From Psychromonas sp. MB-3u-54 (GTDB lineage: Bacteria > Pseudomonadota > Gammaproteobacteria > Enterobacterales > Psychromonadaceae), in NCBI RefSeq assembly GCF_002836415.1, contig NZ_PJBP01000128.1, forward strand, positions 1-41,815: a stretch of 41,815 nucleotides of DNA, given 5' to 3'. Below the pieces are notes generated by a model. The model had not been told where the DNA came from, did not search any database, and saw nothing but the letters and a program-made list of their open reading frames with translations. The position numbers and the translations under genes were made by a program. Positions 17,381 to 26,328 of the stretch are shown in pieces. How positions within the stretch are numbered: position 1 is the first letter of the stretch; the number at the start of each line of letters is the position of its first letter.

Positions 17381-18229
17381 ATGAAAATTGAATTGCTTAA
17401 AACATTTTTAGAAGTCAGTCGAACGCTGCATTTTCGTTTGGCGTCTGAATCTTTATTTATCACTCAATCTGCCGTGAGTGCAAGAATTAAACTACTTGAA
17501 GATGACTTAGGGGTATTGTTATTTGATCGCCGTCAAAAGCATCTTAAATTGACAACGGCAGGAGATCGTTTAATTAAACATGCGCACGAAATTATTTTTA
17601 TGTGGCAAAAAGCGAAACAAGATGTCGGTGTTTCAGACCAGAAAACCACGCAGTTAGCCATAGGTTCAATGATGTCTATTTGGGATGTTATTTTACAGAC
17701 CTGGTTACAAAAAATACATCGCAACATGGGGGAGATTAGTTTATTAACTAATGCCAGTTCGCCCCTTGAGTTACGAAAAAGTGTTTTAAACGGTGTTACT
17801 GATATCGCCTTTTTGTTTGAACCTCCCTTTGTTGAAGAATTGGTAACGGAAAAGGTAGCGGCAGTACCACTGCATCTTGTTTCCACACAATCCAATATTG
17901 ATATAAAAACACAGAATTTAAATGATTATGTGGTGGTTGATTATGGTGAATCGGTCAATACTCAGCATCTGAGAGAGTTTAAAAATGCGCCACCGGCCAA
18001 ACATTTCATGAGTCAACCTCGGGTCGCATTAGAGTACATATTAGAAGCCGGCGGATGTGCTTATTTGCCTCGTCAGATGGTTATCGATCATATAAGCTGC
18101 GAAAAACTCTACCTTATTGATGATGCGCCGGTCTATTCTCGGGAAATATTTGCTATTTATCTGGCAAAAAGTCATAAAGCAGATGTTATCAAGCAGGCAA
18201 TCCAATACTTTCCGGAGATGATTTATTAA
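17381..18229 (+). CDS. HdfR-like LysR-family transcriptional regulator
   Basis: 282 aa. The N-terminal winged helix-turn-helix (ELLKTFLEVSRTLHF...ESLFITQSAVSARIKLLE) closely matches E. coli HdfR, known there as a repressor of flhDC, and is followed by a LysR co-inducer domain. HdfR shares the unusual short effector domain with little conservation seen here. The target in this organism is unknown; the divergent gene is ackA, and LysR regulators often control a divergent neighbour. The ribosome site is weak. Confidence 0.8.
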   Translation: MKIELLKTFLEVSRTLHFRLASESLFITQSAVSARIKLLEDDLGVLLFDRRQKHLKLTTAGDRLIKHAHEIIFMWQKAKQDVGVSDQKTTQLAIGSMMSIWDVILQTWLQKIHRNMGEISLLTNASSPLELRKSVLNGVTDIAFLFEPPFVEELVTEKVAAVPLHLVSTQSNIDIKTQNLNDYVVVDYGESVNTQHLREFKNAPPAKHFMSQPRVALEYILEAGGCAYLPRQMVIDHISCEKLYLIDDAPVYSREIFAIYLAKSHKADVIKQAIQYFPEMIY

Positions 18230-18291
18230 GAAACGCTTTCATTGATGCCGTTTTGAATGTTGCAGCGGTAAAAATGAAAGTTGACTGACTT

Positions 18292-18552
18292 ATACCCATG
18301 TTACTTCAACATGCTTTGTCAGGCGCAAGCTCTTCGATCAGAGCAAGATGCAACATGAGGTAATGGTTATTCCCTTTTCGATTGGTGCAACGCAGCGCTG
18401 GTTTTCGACCTTGCGCCCCGTAGGGCAAGGTAAATTGTGCCAATCTGCGTTGTTATAAAATCTCTCTGTAGAATAACTAACCTTCAATTTTATGCCTAGC
18501 ATCTCAGCACAATTTTCCTTGCTGACTTTGCATCTTGAAGTATCATGGGTAT
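18292..18552 (-). mobile_element. MITE-like element, copy B (261 bp)
   Basis: This is the reverse-orientation copy of the element at 14595-14915. Its ends are ATACCCATGTTACTTCAAC and the complement of ATACCCATGATACTTCAAG. It lacks the roughly 60-bp internal segment of copy A. It begins 62 bp after the hdfR-like gene and its right end directly touches another element starting at 18553. Confidence 0.85.
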
Positions 18553-18775
18553 ATACCAAAAGAACTAAAAAGGTGATCACCCTTGCTGGTTAAAATCATC
18601 CCTAACTGCGTTGTGAGTTTTATTCAGAACATCCTGTTCTTCACCACTTTGTGGCCAGCTAAAGCTGTTCAAAATCGTTCCATACGATTTTGTGAAGGAG
18701 TACAACGATCGAATGCAACTTAAGTGCTAATTTTTCCTTCGCAATAATTGCTCACTTCATTCATTCCTTTGGTAT
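18553..18775. mobile_element. Second MITE-like element (223 bp) between copy B and mgtE
   Basis: The left end is ATACCAAAAGAA and the right end is TTCCTTTGGTAT, imperfect inverted repeats (the complement of the right end is ATACCAAAGGAA). The interior has further short palindromes, such as AAATCG...CGATTT around 18670-18692, and no coding frame. It is a different sequence from the MITE of copies A and B, and no second copy was found in this window. Its last base is also the last base of the mgtE stop codon on the other strand. Confidence 0.6.
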
Positions 18776-20121
18776 TAAGTCAGAAATAAGGCACCTAAGC
18801 CTAAAAAGGTAATAAAGCCAAAAATATCTGTTACCGTGGTTAATATTACAGCCCCCGAAAGAGCAGGATCAATTTTCAGTTTAGTTAACAACCAGGGCAC
18901 CCAGACACCGGAAAGTGAAGCAATAATAATATTGCCCAGAATGGCGATATAAATAGCTAAGGATAATAATGGATTTTCAAACCAGATATAGGTAATGCCC
19001 GCAATGATCGCTGCCCACAGTAATCCATTTATGCAGCCCACTTTAAGCTCTTTTATGACAATGGCTTTCTGATTCGCATCGGTTATTTGCCCCAATGCAA
19101 GTCCGCGAATAATCAAGGTTAATGTCTGGCTTCCCGATATTCCGCCCATTGAGGCGACAACGGGCATCAGTACGGCAAGCGCGACAACTTGTTGCAGCGT
19201 ACCTTCAAATAGGCCGATAAACCAAGAAGCCAAAAAAGCAGTCACAAGATTAACACCTAACCAAACCGCGCGATTTTTACTACTGATCCATATATTGGAA
19301 AACAGATCTTCTTCTTCGACCATGCCTGAGGACTTAAATAATTGAATATCTTTTTGCTCTTCCCTTATAGCATGGGCCTGCTGTAAATCTAACCTGCCGG
19401 TTAAACACCCTTTTGTATCAACAACGGGTAAGGCGGCTTTACCCGAGATAATGACCTTTTCAGCAGCAGAATAAATATTATCAGTAGAAAGTAAAACCTC
19501 ATGATCTCTATTCACAACGGTAGATATTGGGATATCATCCTGCATTGCGATAAGCTTCGCAATGGCAACTTCTCCGATTAATATTGCATCATGATCAGTG
19601 ACATAAAAGACTTCAGTGAGAGGCGGTAAAAAATTTGAAAGAATCTTTTTTACCGCTGATGTTTTTAGTCGTTCGGGAATCTGTATATCGTCAAAACTTT
19701 GCCAATGGCCAACCTCATCATTTGAGAATTCTTGTGCTTTCTTAAATAATGCTCTTTGTTTAGCGGTCATTTTAGAAACCGCATAATCAACAAAGCGATC
19801 ACTCAGATTTTCTGACAGATCTAATAATTCATCCGCATCCAATTTCTCAAATAACGGGAAACATTGCTCATCTGCACTGGCATCTAAAATTAATTGCCGT
19901 GATTCATTACGCATTTCAATAAAAACTTGTTGCTGCACTTCCTGGCTTATCAATTGCCAAATTAATTTTCTTAATGGAATTGGGAATGCTTCCAATAAGA
20001 CCGCTATTTGTTCAAAAGACAAGCTGTTTTCTAATTCAGTGACAACGTCGGCCAACGCCGATCGATTTTCAATATTATCATTAAGCATTTCAATGAAAAA
20101 AGGCAGTTTTTCAAATGACAT
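18775..20121 (-). CDS. mgtE: MgtE-type magnesium transporter
   Basis: 448 aa from the ATG whose codon begins at 20121. A start ten codons further upstream (20151) is possible, but AAGGAT lies 8 bases before the chosen one. Domain order is an N-terminal MgtE domain (residues 20-130), a CBS pair (about 130-250, with EVFYVTDHDAILIGEV and ALPVVDTKGCLTGRLD) and five membrane helices with the conserved PVVASMGGISGSQTLTLIIRGLALGQI. MgtE is a Mg2+ channel gated by its cytosolic domains. The stop codon is formed at the very edge of the element at 18553-18775. Confidence 0.93.
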   Translation of the reverse strand: MSFEKLPFFIEMLNDNIENRSALADVVTELENSLSFEQIAVLLEAFPIPLRKLIWQLISQEVQQQVFIEMRNESRQLILDASADEQCFPLFEKLDADELLDLSENLSDRFVDYAVSKMTAKQRALFKKAQEFSNDEVGHWQSFDDIQIPERLKTSAVKKILSNFLPPLTEVFYVTDHDAILIGEVAIAKLIAMQDDIPISTVVNRDHEVLLSTDNIYSAAEKVIISGKAALPVVDTKGCLTGRLDLQQAHAIREEQKDIQLFKSSGMVEEEDLFSNIWISSKNRAVWLGVNLVTAFLASWFIGLFEGTLQQVVALAVLMPVVASMGGISGSQTLTLIIRGLALGQITDANQKAIVIKELKVGCINGLLWAAIIAGITYIWFENPLLSLAIYIAILGNIIIASLSGVWVPWLLTKLKIDPALSGAVILTTVTDIFGFITFLGLGALFLT

Positions 20122-20396
20122 AAGCTGGATCCTTGTGGATGAGAGACTCATTTTACTATAAAAAATGCGCTGGAGAGTTTTTAATAAGCTGAAAATAATA
20201 AATTAAATTTAATGGATTAGTAACAAAGATTCGCTATTCCATCGCAAAGGGAAACTGCCTATTACTTCATATTCCGGCGTATTAGGTCTCTTTTTTTTAA
20301 CAAAAAAAATGAATCATTAAGAACAAAATTTTTCGCTTTGTTTTTGCAGGAAAAAGCCTGATTATGCACCAAATTCTGACCCGATAGAGATTTTAA

Positions 20397-20624
20397 ATGA
20401 ATAACAGTCATAGTGTAGCAGAAGCCGATCTTGAGCAAGAAGATGAAACTAGTCCTTATTTTAAGGATTTAGCCGATCTGGAATCTGAGAATACTAACGA
20501 AGAATCTAGTGTCCAAAAAGTGCGTTCTAAAAATAAAAATAAACGAATTATTAAGGGACAAATAGAGTTCCAACTTGAAAAAATAAGAGAAAAAAAAGAA
20601 TTCGACTATTTATATGATGACTAG
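20397..20624 (+). CDS. Small acidic/basic protein, resembles the PA3496 family
   Basis: 75 aa, no signal or membrane segment. An acidic first half (EADLEQEDETSPYFKDLADLE) is followed by a basic stretch (KVRSKNKNKRIIKGQ) and a charged helix ending IEFQLEKIREKKEFDYLYDD. The last part resembles the conserved tail of PA3496-family proteins (IE-LE--RL-KEL pattern). The ribosome site is weak. The PA3496 link is tentative. Confidence 0.55.
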   Translation: MNNSHSVAEADLEQEDETSPYFKDLADLESENTNEESSVQKVRSKNKNKRIIKGQIEFQLEKIREKKEFDYLYDD

Positions 20625-21047
20625 AGCTAAAATTCATAGGGTCACTGGACTAAAATGTAGGTGATGATTAGGCTCAAAGCTATAAAGAAGTTGGCGAGTG
20701 AATAAAACGGACTCGATTTTAATACAATGACCAGAATAACGGCTAAAATCATTCGTCACTAGCAACGAATTTTACTGTTTTTATGCTTAACAATTGCTTT
20801 GTACAAACAAGGTCGAAAATGTGCAGGCTATTTTAACTTCTTGCTAACATTGTTGCAGATATTTCATAAAGTGTTGCAGATATTCCATCAATAGGCCTGT
20901 AAATTTCAGTCTTTATAAAAGAGGAAATTCCAGGCTCTGCCTTGTATAAAAAATTTACTCGTAGCTGCAAAAACTCCCGAAAGATAAATACACCTGATTC
21001 AGAGGTGAAAAATAGCGTTGGCCATGCTGCCCTATAGCAAGTTATTG

Positions 21048-21149
21048 CTATTCGCGGTGCATCTTACTCTTTTTCTGACCTTTACCTTTTTTATTCGATA
21101 ATGTAAGAAAAGTAGCCAATGTAACTAATGCAAGCATAAAATATTTCAT
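21048..21149 (-). CDS. Possible small membrane protein (33 aa)
   Basis: The frame encodes 33 aa: a hydrophobic helix MKYFMLALVTLATFLTL followed by a very basic tail (KKGKGQKKSK) and a TAG stop. The order, one helix then a positively charged cytoplasmic tail, is typical of bacterial small membrane proteins. The upstream sequence (AAGCAGAAAGCA) gives only a weak ribosome site. It was found by reading the reverse strand of the spacer, and no homologue is known to me. Confidence 0.35.
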   Translation of the reverse strand: MKYFMLALVTLATFLTLSNKKGKGQKKSKMHRE

Positions 21150-21187
21150 TGCTTTCTGCTTGGAATAATAAACAGTGAGTGGCGGCT

Positions 21188-21289
21188 AAATTTATCATTG
21201 CATTAAGCGTTGCTAAAAACGTCGTTAGTGAAACATTAATTAACCGGCGTGATTATGATTAAAAATTTATCATTGCATTAAGCGTTGCT
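21188..21289. repeat. 27-bp exact direct repeat, 75-bp period
   Basis: The same 27 bases, starting AAATTTATCATTGC and ending AAGCGTTGCT, occur at 21188-21214 and 21263-21289. The 48 bases between are unrelated. Confidence 0.8.
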
Positions 21290-21335
21290 TCTTTTAACTG
21301 AACAATATTCACAGACAATATTCACCTAAAACTAT

Positions 21336-21358
21336 AAAAGGGGCGCGCTGCCCCTTTT
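21336..21358. terminator. Terminator downstream of the cysG-like gene
   Basis: The arms AAAAGGGGC and GCCCCTTTT form a 9-bp stem with a GCGCT loop. The A/T ends let it act on both strands. It lies 61 bp after the stop of the reverse-strand cysG-like gene, which it probably terminates. Confidence 0.75.
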
Positions 21359-21419
21359 CAGTTTTCGAAGCGCCATATTTTAATCGTCGAAAGGCGAGAT
21401 TATGATCGATCGCAGTTTT

Positions 21420-22361
21420 TTAAATAAGACGTCCGCAAATAATTTCTGAGACGGGAGAGTCGGTGTTAAAGGCTGATCCTAATTGGGTAGAATGTGCCGC
21501 TATAATCACAACTTGTTGGTTATTATTGGTCAATTTTTCAATATTATGGAGATCTATTTTTTGGAATTTAGCGGCATCGCGCCGCCCGTAATCAAAAAAT
21601 AACGCAGTAATATCAGAGTCTAAAAATATGGCATCAGCCTGCTGCATTTTTTGATACGCCTGCAGGGTTAAATTATCAGGTTGCTGATCATAAATTCGGA
21701 TAATACTGACACTGCCGCTTTCTTTAAATGTGTCAGTGGTCAATGCATGATTAAACAGCGCCACAGCCTGCTCTTCATCACCCGCCAGTAGCTGTTTGGC
21801 GACGTCACCGGTCAATATTTTTTTCCAGAACAGTTTACGTTCGGAAAACTGTTTGATTCTGGCCTGTACTTCAATGCGATAGCGACCACAAAAGCGCGCT
21901 AATCTGCCGTAACCTGCGGGCAACATCTGCTCTACTTGAGATTTTAACATTTGCAATAATATAGGGGCGTTACCCGAGCTGGACATGGCAATGATCATCG
22001 GATCCCGGTCAATGATTGCGGGTGTGATGTAATTGCAAAGCTCAGGATCGTCAACCACATTGAGCAGCATACCGCGCTTATTTGCCGCAATACTGATTTC
22101 AATGTTGACCGATCTGATATTTGTTGCAGCTATCACTAACTGGTGGTTGTCCAGAAAATGAGGTGCATATTCAGCTTTAATCCAAGTGAGTTGCTGGTTT
22201 GTTAACAGTTCTTTCACACTGTCTTTAAGTGCCGGGCTGATAACGGTTACCTGTGCTTTTGACTTGAGCAGAAGTTCAATCTTTCGCGCAGCAACATTAC
22301 CGCCTCCGATAATCACGGCATTAAACTTTTTAGCATCTAAAAAAATCGGGAAATAGTCCAT
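21420..22361 (-). CDS. cysG: Siroheme synthase CysG, N-terminal half, with truncated methyltransferase domain
   Basis: 313 aa from the ATG at 22361 (MDYFPIFLD), which aligns with the CysG start; an ATG one codon earlier and a TTG at 22382 are alternatives. Residues 1-200 form the precorrin-2 dehydrogenase/sirohydrochlorin ferrochelatase: NAD site VIIGGGNVAARK, NVVDDPELCNYITPAIIDRDP, MSSSGNAPILLQMLK. Then comes a stub of the uroporphyrinogen-III methyltransferase domain: GSVSIIRIYDQQPDNLTLQAY aligns with the E. coli segment containing GAGPGD, and YGRRDAAKF with RRDADRVF. The glycine-rich SAM loop is lost and about 150 C-terminal residues are absent (CysG is about 457 aa). It probably catalyses only the last two steps of siroheme synthesis. 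Confidence 0.85.
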   Translation of the reverse strand: MDYFPIFLDAKKFNAVIIGGGNVAARKIELLLKSKAQVTVISPALKDSVKELLTNQQLTWIKAEYAPHFLDNHQLVIAATNIRSVNIEISIAANKRGMLLNVVDDPELCNYITPAIIDRDPMIIAMSSSGNAPILLQMLKSQVEQMLPAGYGRLARFCGRYRIEVQARIKQFSERKLFWKKILTGDVAKQLLAGDEEQAVALFNHALTTDTFKESGSVSIIRIYDQQPDNLTLQAYQKMQQADAIFLDSDITALFFDYGRRDAAKFQKIDLHNIEKLTNNNQQVVIIAAHSTQLGSAFNTDSPVSEIICGRLI

Positions 22362-22555
22362 CATTCTGGCCTTAGTTAACAAATATTTTGGTTAAAGCGA
22401 ATACCGTTAAGTATCACCCCGATAAATTATTTTTTAACTTATTGTTTATTATTCAAAAAAGAGGGTAACAATCATAACGTAAGTTTGAAAATTAACAAAG
22501 AATTGAGCATCGGCCGCTTAAGGCTCTCCGTCCGCTTTAATCTGCGTCTGCAGTC

Positions 22556-22591
22556 GCAGTTATTATAAAACCACTGGTTATAATAAGCTGC
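22556..22591. promoter_or_regulatory. Inverted repeat upstream of zwf
   Basis: GCAG-TTATTATAA (22556-22568) pairs with TTATAATAA-GCTGC (22578-22591) with one bulged base and a 9-base loop, ending 63 bp before zwf. It could be an operator or a terminator. It does not fit the HexR consensus that controls zwf in related bacteria well enough to assign. Confidence 0.4.
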
Positions 22592-22654
22592 TCAGGCCTC
22601 AGCAACCTTTGATTAAAGTAAACTTTATATTTATCTGTTATATAAGGATTCTCA

Positions 22655-24154
22655 ATGTCAGTCATCGATAGCAGCTGTATTGTCATATTTGGCGCTTCAG
22701 GCGATCTCACGCAGCGCATGCTTATTCCAGCGCTTTATCATCTTTATATCGATCAAAAACTGCCAAAGTCCTTCGCTATTCTGGGGGTAAGTCGCAGCGT
22801 TTATAATGATCAGACATTCCGCAGTAAATTAATAAAAAACATAAAATCTGACCAAAATAGTAATGAAAACTTATTAAATAAATTTTGTGAACACCTGTTT
22901 TATCAGGCGATTAATACCAGCGACGTCAATGATTACCAACTGCTGAAAAAACGTATTACCCGTATTAATACGGATCTAGAGCTTAAAAATAACACCCTTT
23001 TTTACCTTGCCACGCCACCCAGTTTATATTCTGTTATTCCCCAGCATCTTGCCGCTGTTGGCCTTAATGAAGAGACGGACGGCTGGAAACGGCTGGTGGT
23101 TGAAAAACCCTTTGGTTGTGATCTTAAATCTGCGCTGAGTCTGGATGAATCTCTGTATCGGCATTTTCAGGAACAGCAAATTTATCGTATTGATCATTAC
23201 CTCGGCAAGGAAACGGTACAGAATATGCTGGTATTACGTTTTGCTAACAGCATTTTTGAACCCTTGTGGAACGGCAGGTACATTGATTATGTAGAAGTCA
23301 CGGGGGCTGAAGCATTGGGCGTGGAACAGCGCGGTGGTTATTATGATGGTTCCGGTGCCATGCGGGATATGCTGCAAAACCACTTATTACAGGTGATTGC
23401 TATGGTTGCCATGGAGCCGCCCGCCGTTATCAATGCCAAGTCAATGCGCGATGAGGTGGTCAAAGTTTTACAATGTTTAAAACCACTTTCTCAAGATGAT
23501 CTGCAAAATAACCTGGTATTAGGGCAATATATTCAGTCGCAGGTAAGAGGGCAATGTCTGCCGGCTTATCGCGAAGAGAAGGGCGTGTCGCATAACTCGA
23601 GAACAGAAACCTATGTCGCCCTTAAGCTGTTTATTAATAATTGGCGCTGGGATGGGGTGCCATTTTATCTGCGTACCGGAAAGCGGCTGCCAACCCGGGT
23701 CACTGAAGTAGTTATCCATTTTAAAAAAACGCCTCACCCGGTTTTTTCAGCCCAAGCCCCCGAAAACAAATTAATTGTTCGCATTCAGCCCGATGAAGGG
23801 ATCCTGTTAGGTTTTGGCTTAAAGCAGCCGGGCGCGGGTTTTGATGCCAAAGAAGTCGCCATGGACTTTCATTACAGTGACTTGAAAGAAACTGAATTAT
23901 TAACCGCCTATGAGCGTTTACTGCTGGATTTATTGAAAGGTGATGCCACGCTATTTGCCAGAAGCGACGCGGTGCGGGCCTGTTGGGATTTTGTACAGCC
24001 CATTTTAGACTATCAAAAACAATCATTTCCTTTGTATGGATACGCGTCCGGTACATGGGGGCCGATTGAAGCGGAAAAATTATTAAAACGGGATAAGCAT
24101 CAATGGCGCTATCCTTGTAAAAATCTAACCGATACGGACTACTGTGAGTTATAA
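22655..24154 (+). CDS. zwf: Glucose-6-phosphate 1-dehydrogenase
   Basis: 499 aa (family about 490). It oxidises glucose-6-phosphate to 6-phosphogluconolactone with NADP+. The nucleotide site [17 protein letters not shown] is at the N-terminus, the catalytic stretch [13 protein letters not shown] at about residue 178, and [19 protein letters not shown] follows. AAGG precedes the ATG. It is first of the zwf-pgl-gnd operon, whose genes overlap or touch, giving the complete oxidative pentose-phosphate branch. No edd or eda is present. Confidence 0.95.
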   Translation: MSVIDSSCIVIFGASGDLTQRMLIPALYHLYIDQKLPKSFAILGVSRSVYNDQTFRSKLIKNIKSDQNSNENLLNKFCEHLFYQAINTSDVNDYQLLKKRITRINTDLELKNNTLFYLATPPSLYSVIPQHLAAVGLNEETDGWKRLVVEKPFGCDLKSALSLDESLYRHFQEQQIYRIDHYLGKETVQNMLVLRFANSIFEPLWNGRYIDYVEVTGAEALGVEQRGGYYDGSGAMRDMLQNHLLQVIAMVAMEPPAVINAKSMRDEVVKVLQCLKPLSQDDLQNNLVLGQYIQSQVRGQCLPAYREEKGVSHNSRTETYVALKLFINNWRWDGVPFYLRTGKRLPTRVTEVVIHFKKTPHPVFSAQAPENKLIVRIQPDEGILLGFGLKQPGAGFDAKEVAMDFHYSDLKETELLTAYERLLLDLLKGDATLFARSDAVRACWDFVQPILDYQKQSFPLYGYASGTWGPIEAEKLLKRDKHQWRYPCKNLTDTDYCEL

Positions 24155-24155
24155 A

Positions 24156-24890
24156 ATGAACTATAAAATTTTTGCTGCAACCCAATTATTGCTGGAGAAA
24201 CTGGCCCAGGATTTTTTGCTTTTAAGTCAACAGGAGAAAGTAAGCCATCTCTCTTTATCCGGCGGATCAACCCCAATTCTTCTGTTTAAATATTTAGCCA
24301 AGTCGCCCTATGCACAGAGCATCAACTGGCAGAAATTGCATTTCTGGTGGGGAGATGAACGCTGCGTCGCCCCGAGTGATCCGGAAAGTAATTTTGGGCA
24401 GTGCAAACCATTGCTCTTTGATAATATTATTATTCCGGCAGAAAATATTCACCGTATTCGCGGGGAAAACTCCCCGCAGCAGGAAGCAGTTCGCTATGCA
24501 CAGGAAATAATAAATCATATTGATAATGTTAATGGCATTCCGCAGTTTGACTGGATTCTTTTAGGCGTGGGCGGTGACGGTCATACCGCCTCACTTTTCC
24601 CCGGACAAACCAACTATCAGGATCCTCATTTAACCTTGGTGGCAACACAGCCGCAAAGCGGGCAATTACGGGTATCTAAAACAGCCGGCTTAATTGAAAA
24701 CAGTCAGCGTATTACTTATCTGGTACTCGGTGAAGGTAAAGCCGATATTATTCATGAAATTAACATTGAACCCGCGGGCAGCGAGCGCTATCCGGCGGGC
24801 AAAATAAAAGCTACAGCAGGGCTAACTGAGTGGTATTTAGATTCAGGCTCGGCAAAGCTATTAACAGAGGGACACAATGATGAATGCTGA
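24156..24890 (+). CDS. pgl: 6-phosphogluconolactonase
   Basis: 244 aa from the ATG at 24156, directly after the zwf stop; an in-frame GTG at 24144 overlapping zwf is an alternative (248 aa). It hydrolyses 6-phosphogluconolactone to 6-phosphogluconate. The NagB/DevB-type motifs LSLSGGSTPILLF, WWGDERCVAP and LGVGGDGHTASLFPG are intact. The 3' end overlaps gnd by 14 bp. Confidence 0.92.
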   Translation: MNYKIFAATQLLLEKLAQDFLLLSQQEKVSHLSLSGGSTPILLFKYLAKSPYAQSINWQKLHFWWGDERCVAPSDPESNFGQCKPLLFDNIIIPAENIHRIRGENSPQQEAVRYAQEIINHIDNVNGIPQFDWILLGVGGDGHTASLFPGQTNYQDPHLTLVATQPQSGQLRVSKTAGLIENSQRITYLVLGEGKADIIHEINIEPAGSERYPAGKIKATAGLTEWYLDSGSAKLLTEGHNDEC

Positions 24891-26328
24891 TATTGCAGTA
24901 ATAGGTCTGGCCGTGATGGGACAGAATTTAATTCTAAATATGAACGATCACGGTTTTAAGGTCGTCGCATTTAACCGCACTGTCTCAAAGGTTGATCAAT
25001 TTCTTGCGGCGGCAGCGAAAGATACCGATGTTATCGCGGCGCACTCCCTTGAAGAAATGGTGAGTTTACTGGCTTTGCCGCGTAAAATCATGCTGATGGT
25101 CAAGGCTGGGGAGGTCGTCGATGATTTTATTGATAAGTTAATCCCTTTATTGGCTAAAGGCGATATTATTATTGATGGCGGCAATTCCAATTTTACCGAT
25201 ACCAACCGCCGTGTTGAAAAGTTAAGCAAACTGCATTTACATTATGTCGGTGCCGGTGTCTCCGGTGGGGAAGAAGGGGCTCGCCATGGGCCCTCAATTA
25301 TGCCCGGAGGAGATGTACGGGCATGGCCTGCTATTAAAGCTATTTTTCAAGGGATTTCAGCTAAAACAGATCAGGGGGAGCCTTGTTGTGACTGGGTCGG
25401 TCATGGCGGATCGGGTCATTTTGTGAAGATGATCCACAACGGCATAGAATATGGTGATATGCAGTTAATTAGCGAAGCGTACCATTTTATGAAGGATGTT
25501 TTGAGGATGTCTCATCAAGAGATGCAGGCCACCTTCATTGATTGGAACACAACAGAGTTAAATAGCTACTTAGTTGAAATAACCGCAGATATTTTAGGTT
25601 CTAAGGATACCGACGGAGATCCCCTTATTGAAAAAATAATGGATACCGCAGGGCAAAAAGGGACCGGTAAATGGACGGGAATAAATGCATTAGACGCCGG
25701 TATTCCGTTAACCTTAATCACTGAATCCGTGTTTGCCCGTTGCCTCTCTTCATTGAAAGAGCAGCGCGTGGTCGCACAAAAACTATTTAATAAATCCATT
25801 GGCGAAATTCATGATGATAAACAGCAATGGGTAGCGGCATTACATGATGCATTGCTTGCGAGTAAAATAATTTCCTATGCGCAGGGTTTTATGCTGATGA
25901 AGCAGGCATCGGAAGATAATAATTGGGATCTTAATTACGGTAATGTAGCTCTGTTGTGGCGCGGTGGCTGCATTATACGCAGTGCGTTTCTAGGCAATAT
26001 TCGTGATGCTTTTGCTTTGCTGCCCGAATTAGATTTTCTGGTCTTAGATCCCTACTTTAAAAATATTTTAGAACGCTGCATGCCAGCCTGGCGAAAAATT
26101 GCCGCCAGCTCTTTTCAGACTGCGTTACCCATGCCATGCATGACCTCCGCTTTGTCTTTTCTGGACGGTTATACAACAGCAAAATCACCTGCCAATATGA
26201 TTCAGGCGCAACGAGACTATTTTGGAGCGCATACCTATGAAAGGGTAGATAAAAAATCCGGGGAGTTTTTCCATACCAACTGGACCGGACAGGGCGGAAA
26301 TACCGCTTCAACAACCTATGATGCTTAA
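24877..26328 (+). CDS. gnd: 6-phosphogluconate dehydrogenase, decarboxylating
   Basis: 483 aa, the long gammaproteobacterial type. It converts 6-phosphogluconate to ribulose-5-phosphate with NADP+. The NADP site IAVIGLAVMGQNL, substrate loop GAGVSGGEEGARHGPSIMPG, catalytic GHFVKMIHNGIEYGDMQ (Lys and His), and C-terminal tail RVDKKSGEFFHTNW are intact. GAGG lies just before the double ATG (24877/24880). It is the last gene of the operon; no clear terminator follows. Confidence 0.95.
   Translation: MMNADIAVIGLAVMGQNLILNMNDHGFKVVAFNRTVSKVDQFLAAAAKDTDVIAAHSLEEMVSLLALPRKIMLMVKAGEVVDDFIDKLIPLLAKGDIIIDGGNSNFTDTNRRVEKLSKLHLHYVGAGVSGGEEGARHGPSIMPGGDVRAWPAIKAIFQGISAKTDQGEPCCDWVGHGGSGHFVKMIHNGIEYGDMQLISEAYHFMKDVLRMSHQEMQATFIDWNTTELNSYLVEITADILGSKDTDGDPLIEKIMDTAGQKGTGKWTGINALDAGIPLTLITESVFARCLSSLKEQRVVAQKLFNKSIGEIHDDKQQWVAALHDALLASKIISYAQGFMLMKQASEDNNWDLNYGNVALLWRGGCIIRSAFLGNIRDAFALLPELDFLVLDPYFKNILERCMPAWRKIAASSFQTALPMPCMTSALSFLDGYTTAKSPANMIQAQRDYFGAHTYERVDKKSGEFFHTNWTGQGGNTASTTYDA

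Larger units (their letters stand above)
20625..21419. other. Gene-poor spacer with tandem and direct repeats
   Basis: 795 bp with little coding evidence apart from one small reverse frame at 21048-21149. It contains a 21-bp tandem duplication (TGTTGCAGATATT-CAT at 20851 and 20872) and a 27-bp exact direct repeat (21188-21214 and 21263-21289, starting AAATTTATCATTGC). There is also a short tandem ACAATATTCAC at about 21302-21325. A terminator follows at 21336. The repeats may reflect replication slippage in unconstrained sequence. Confidence 0.5.
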
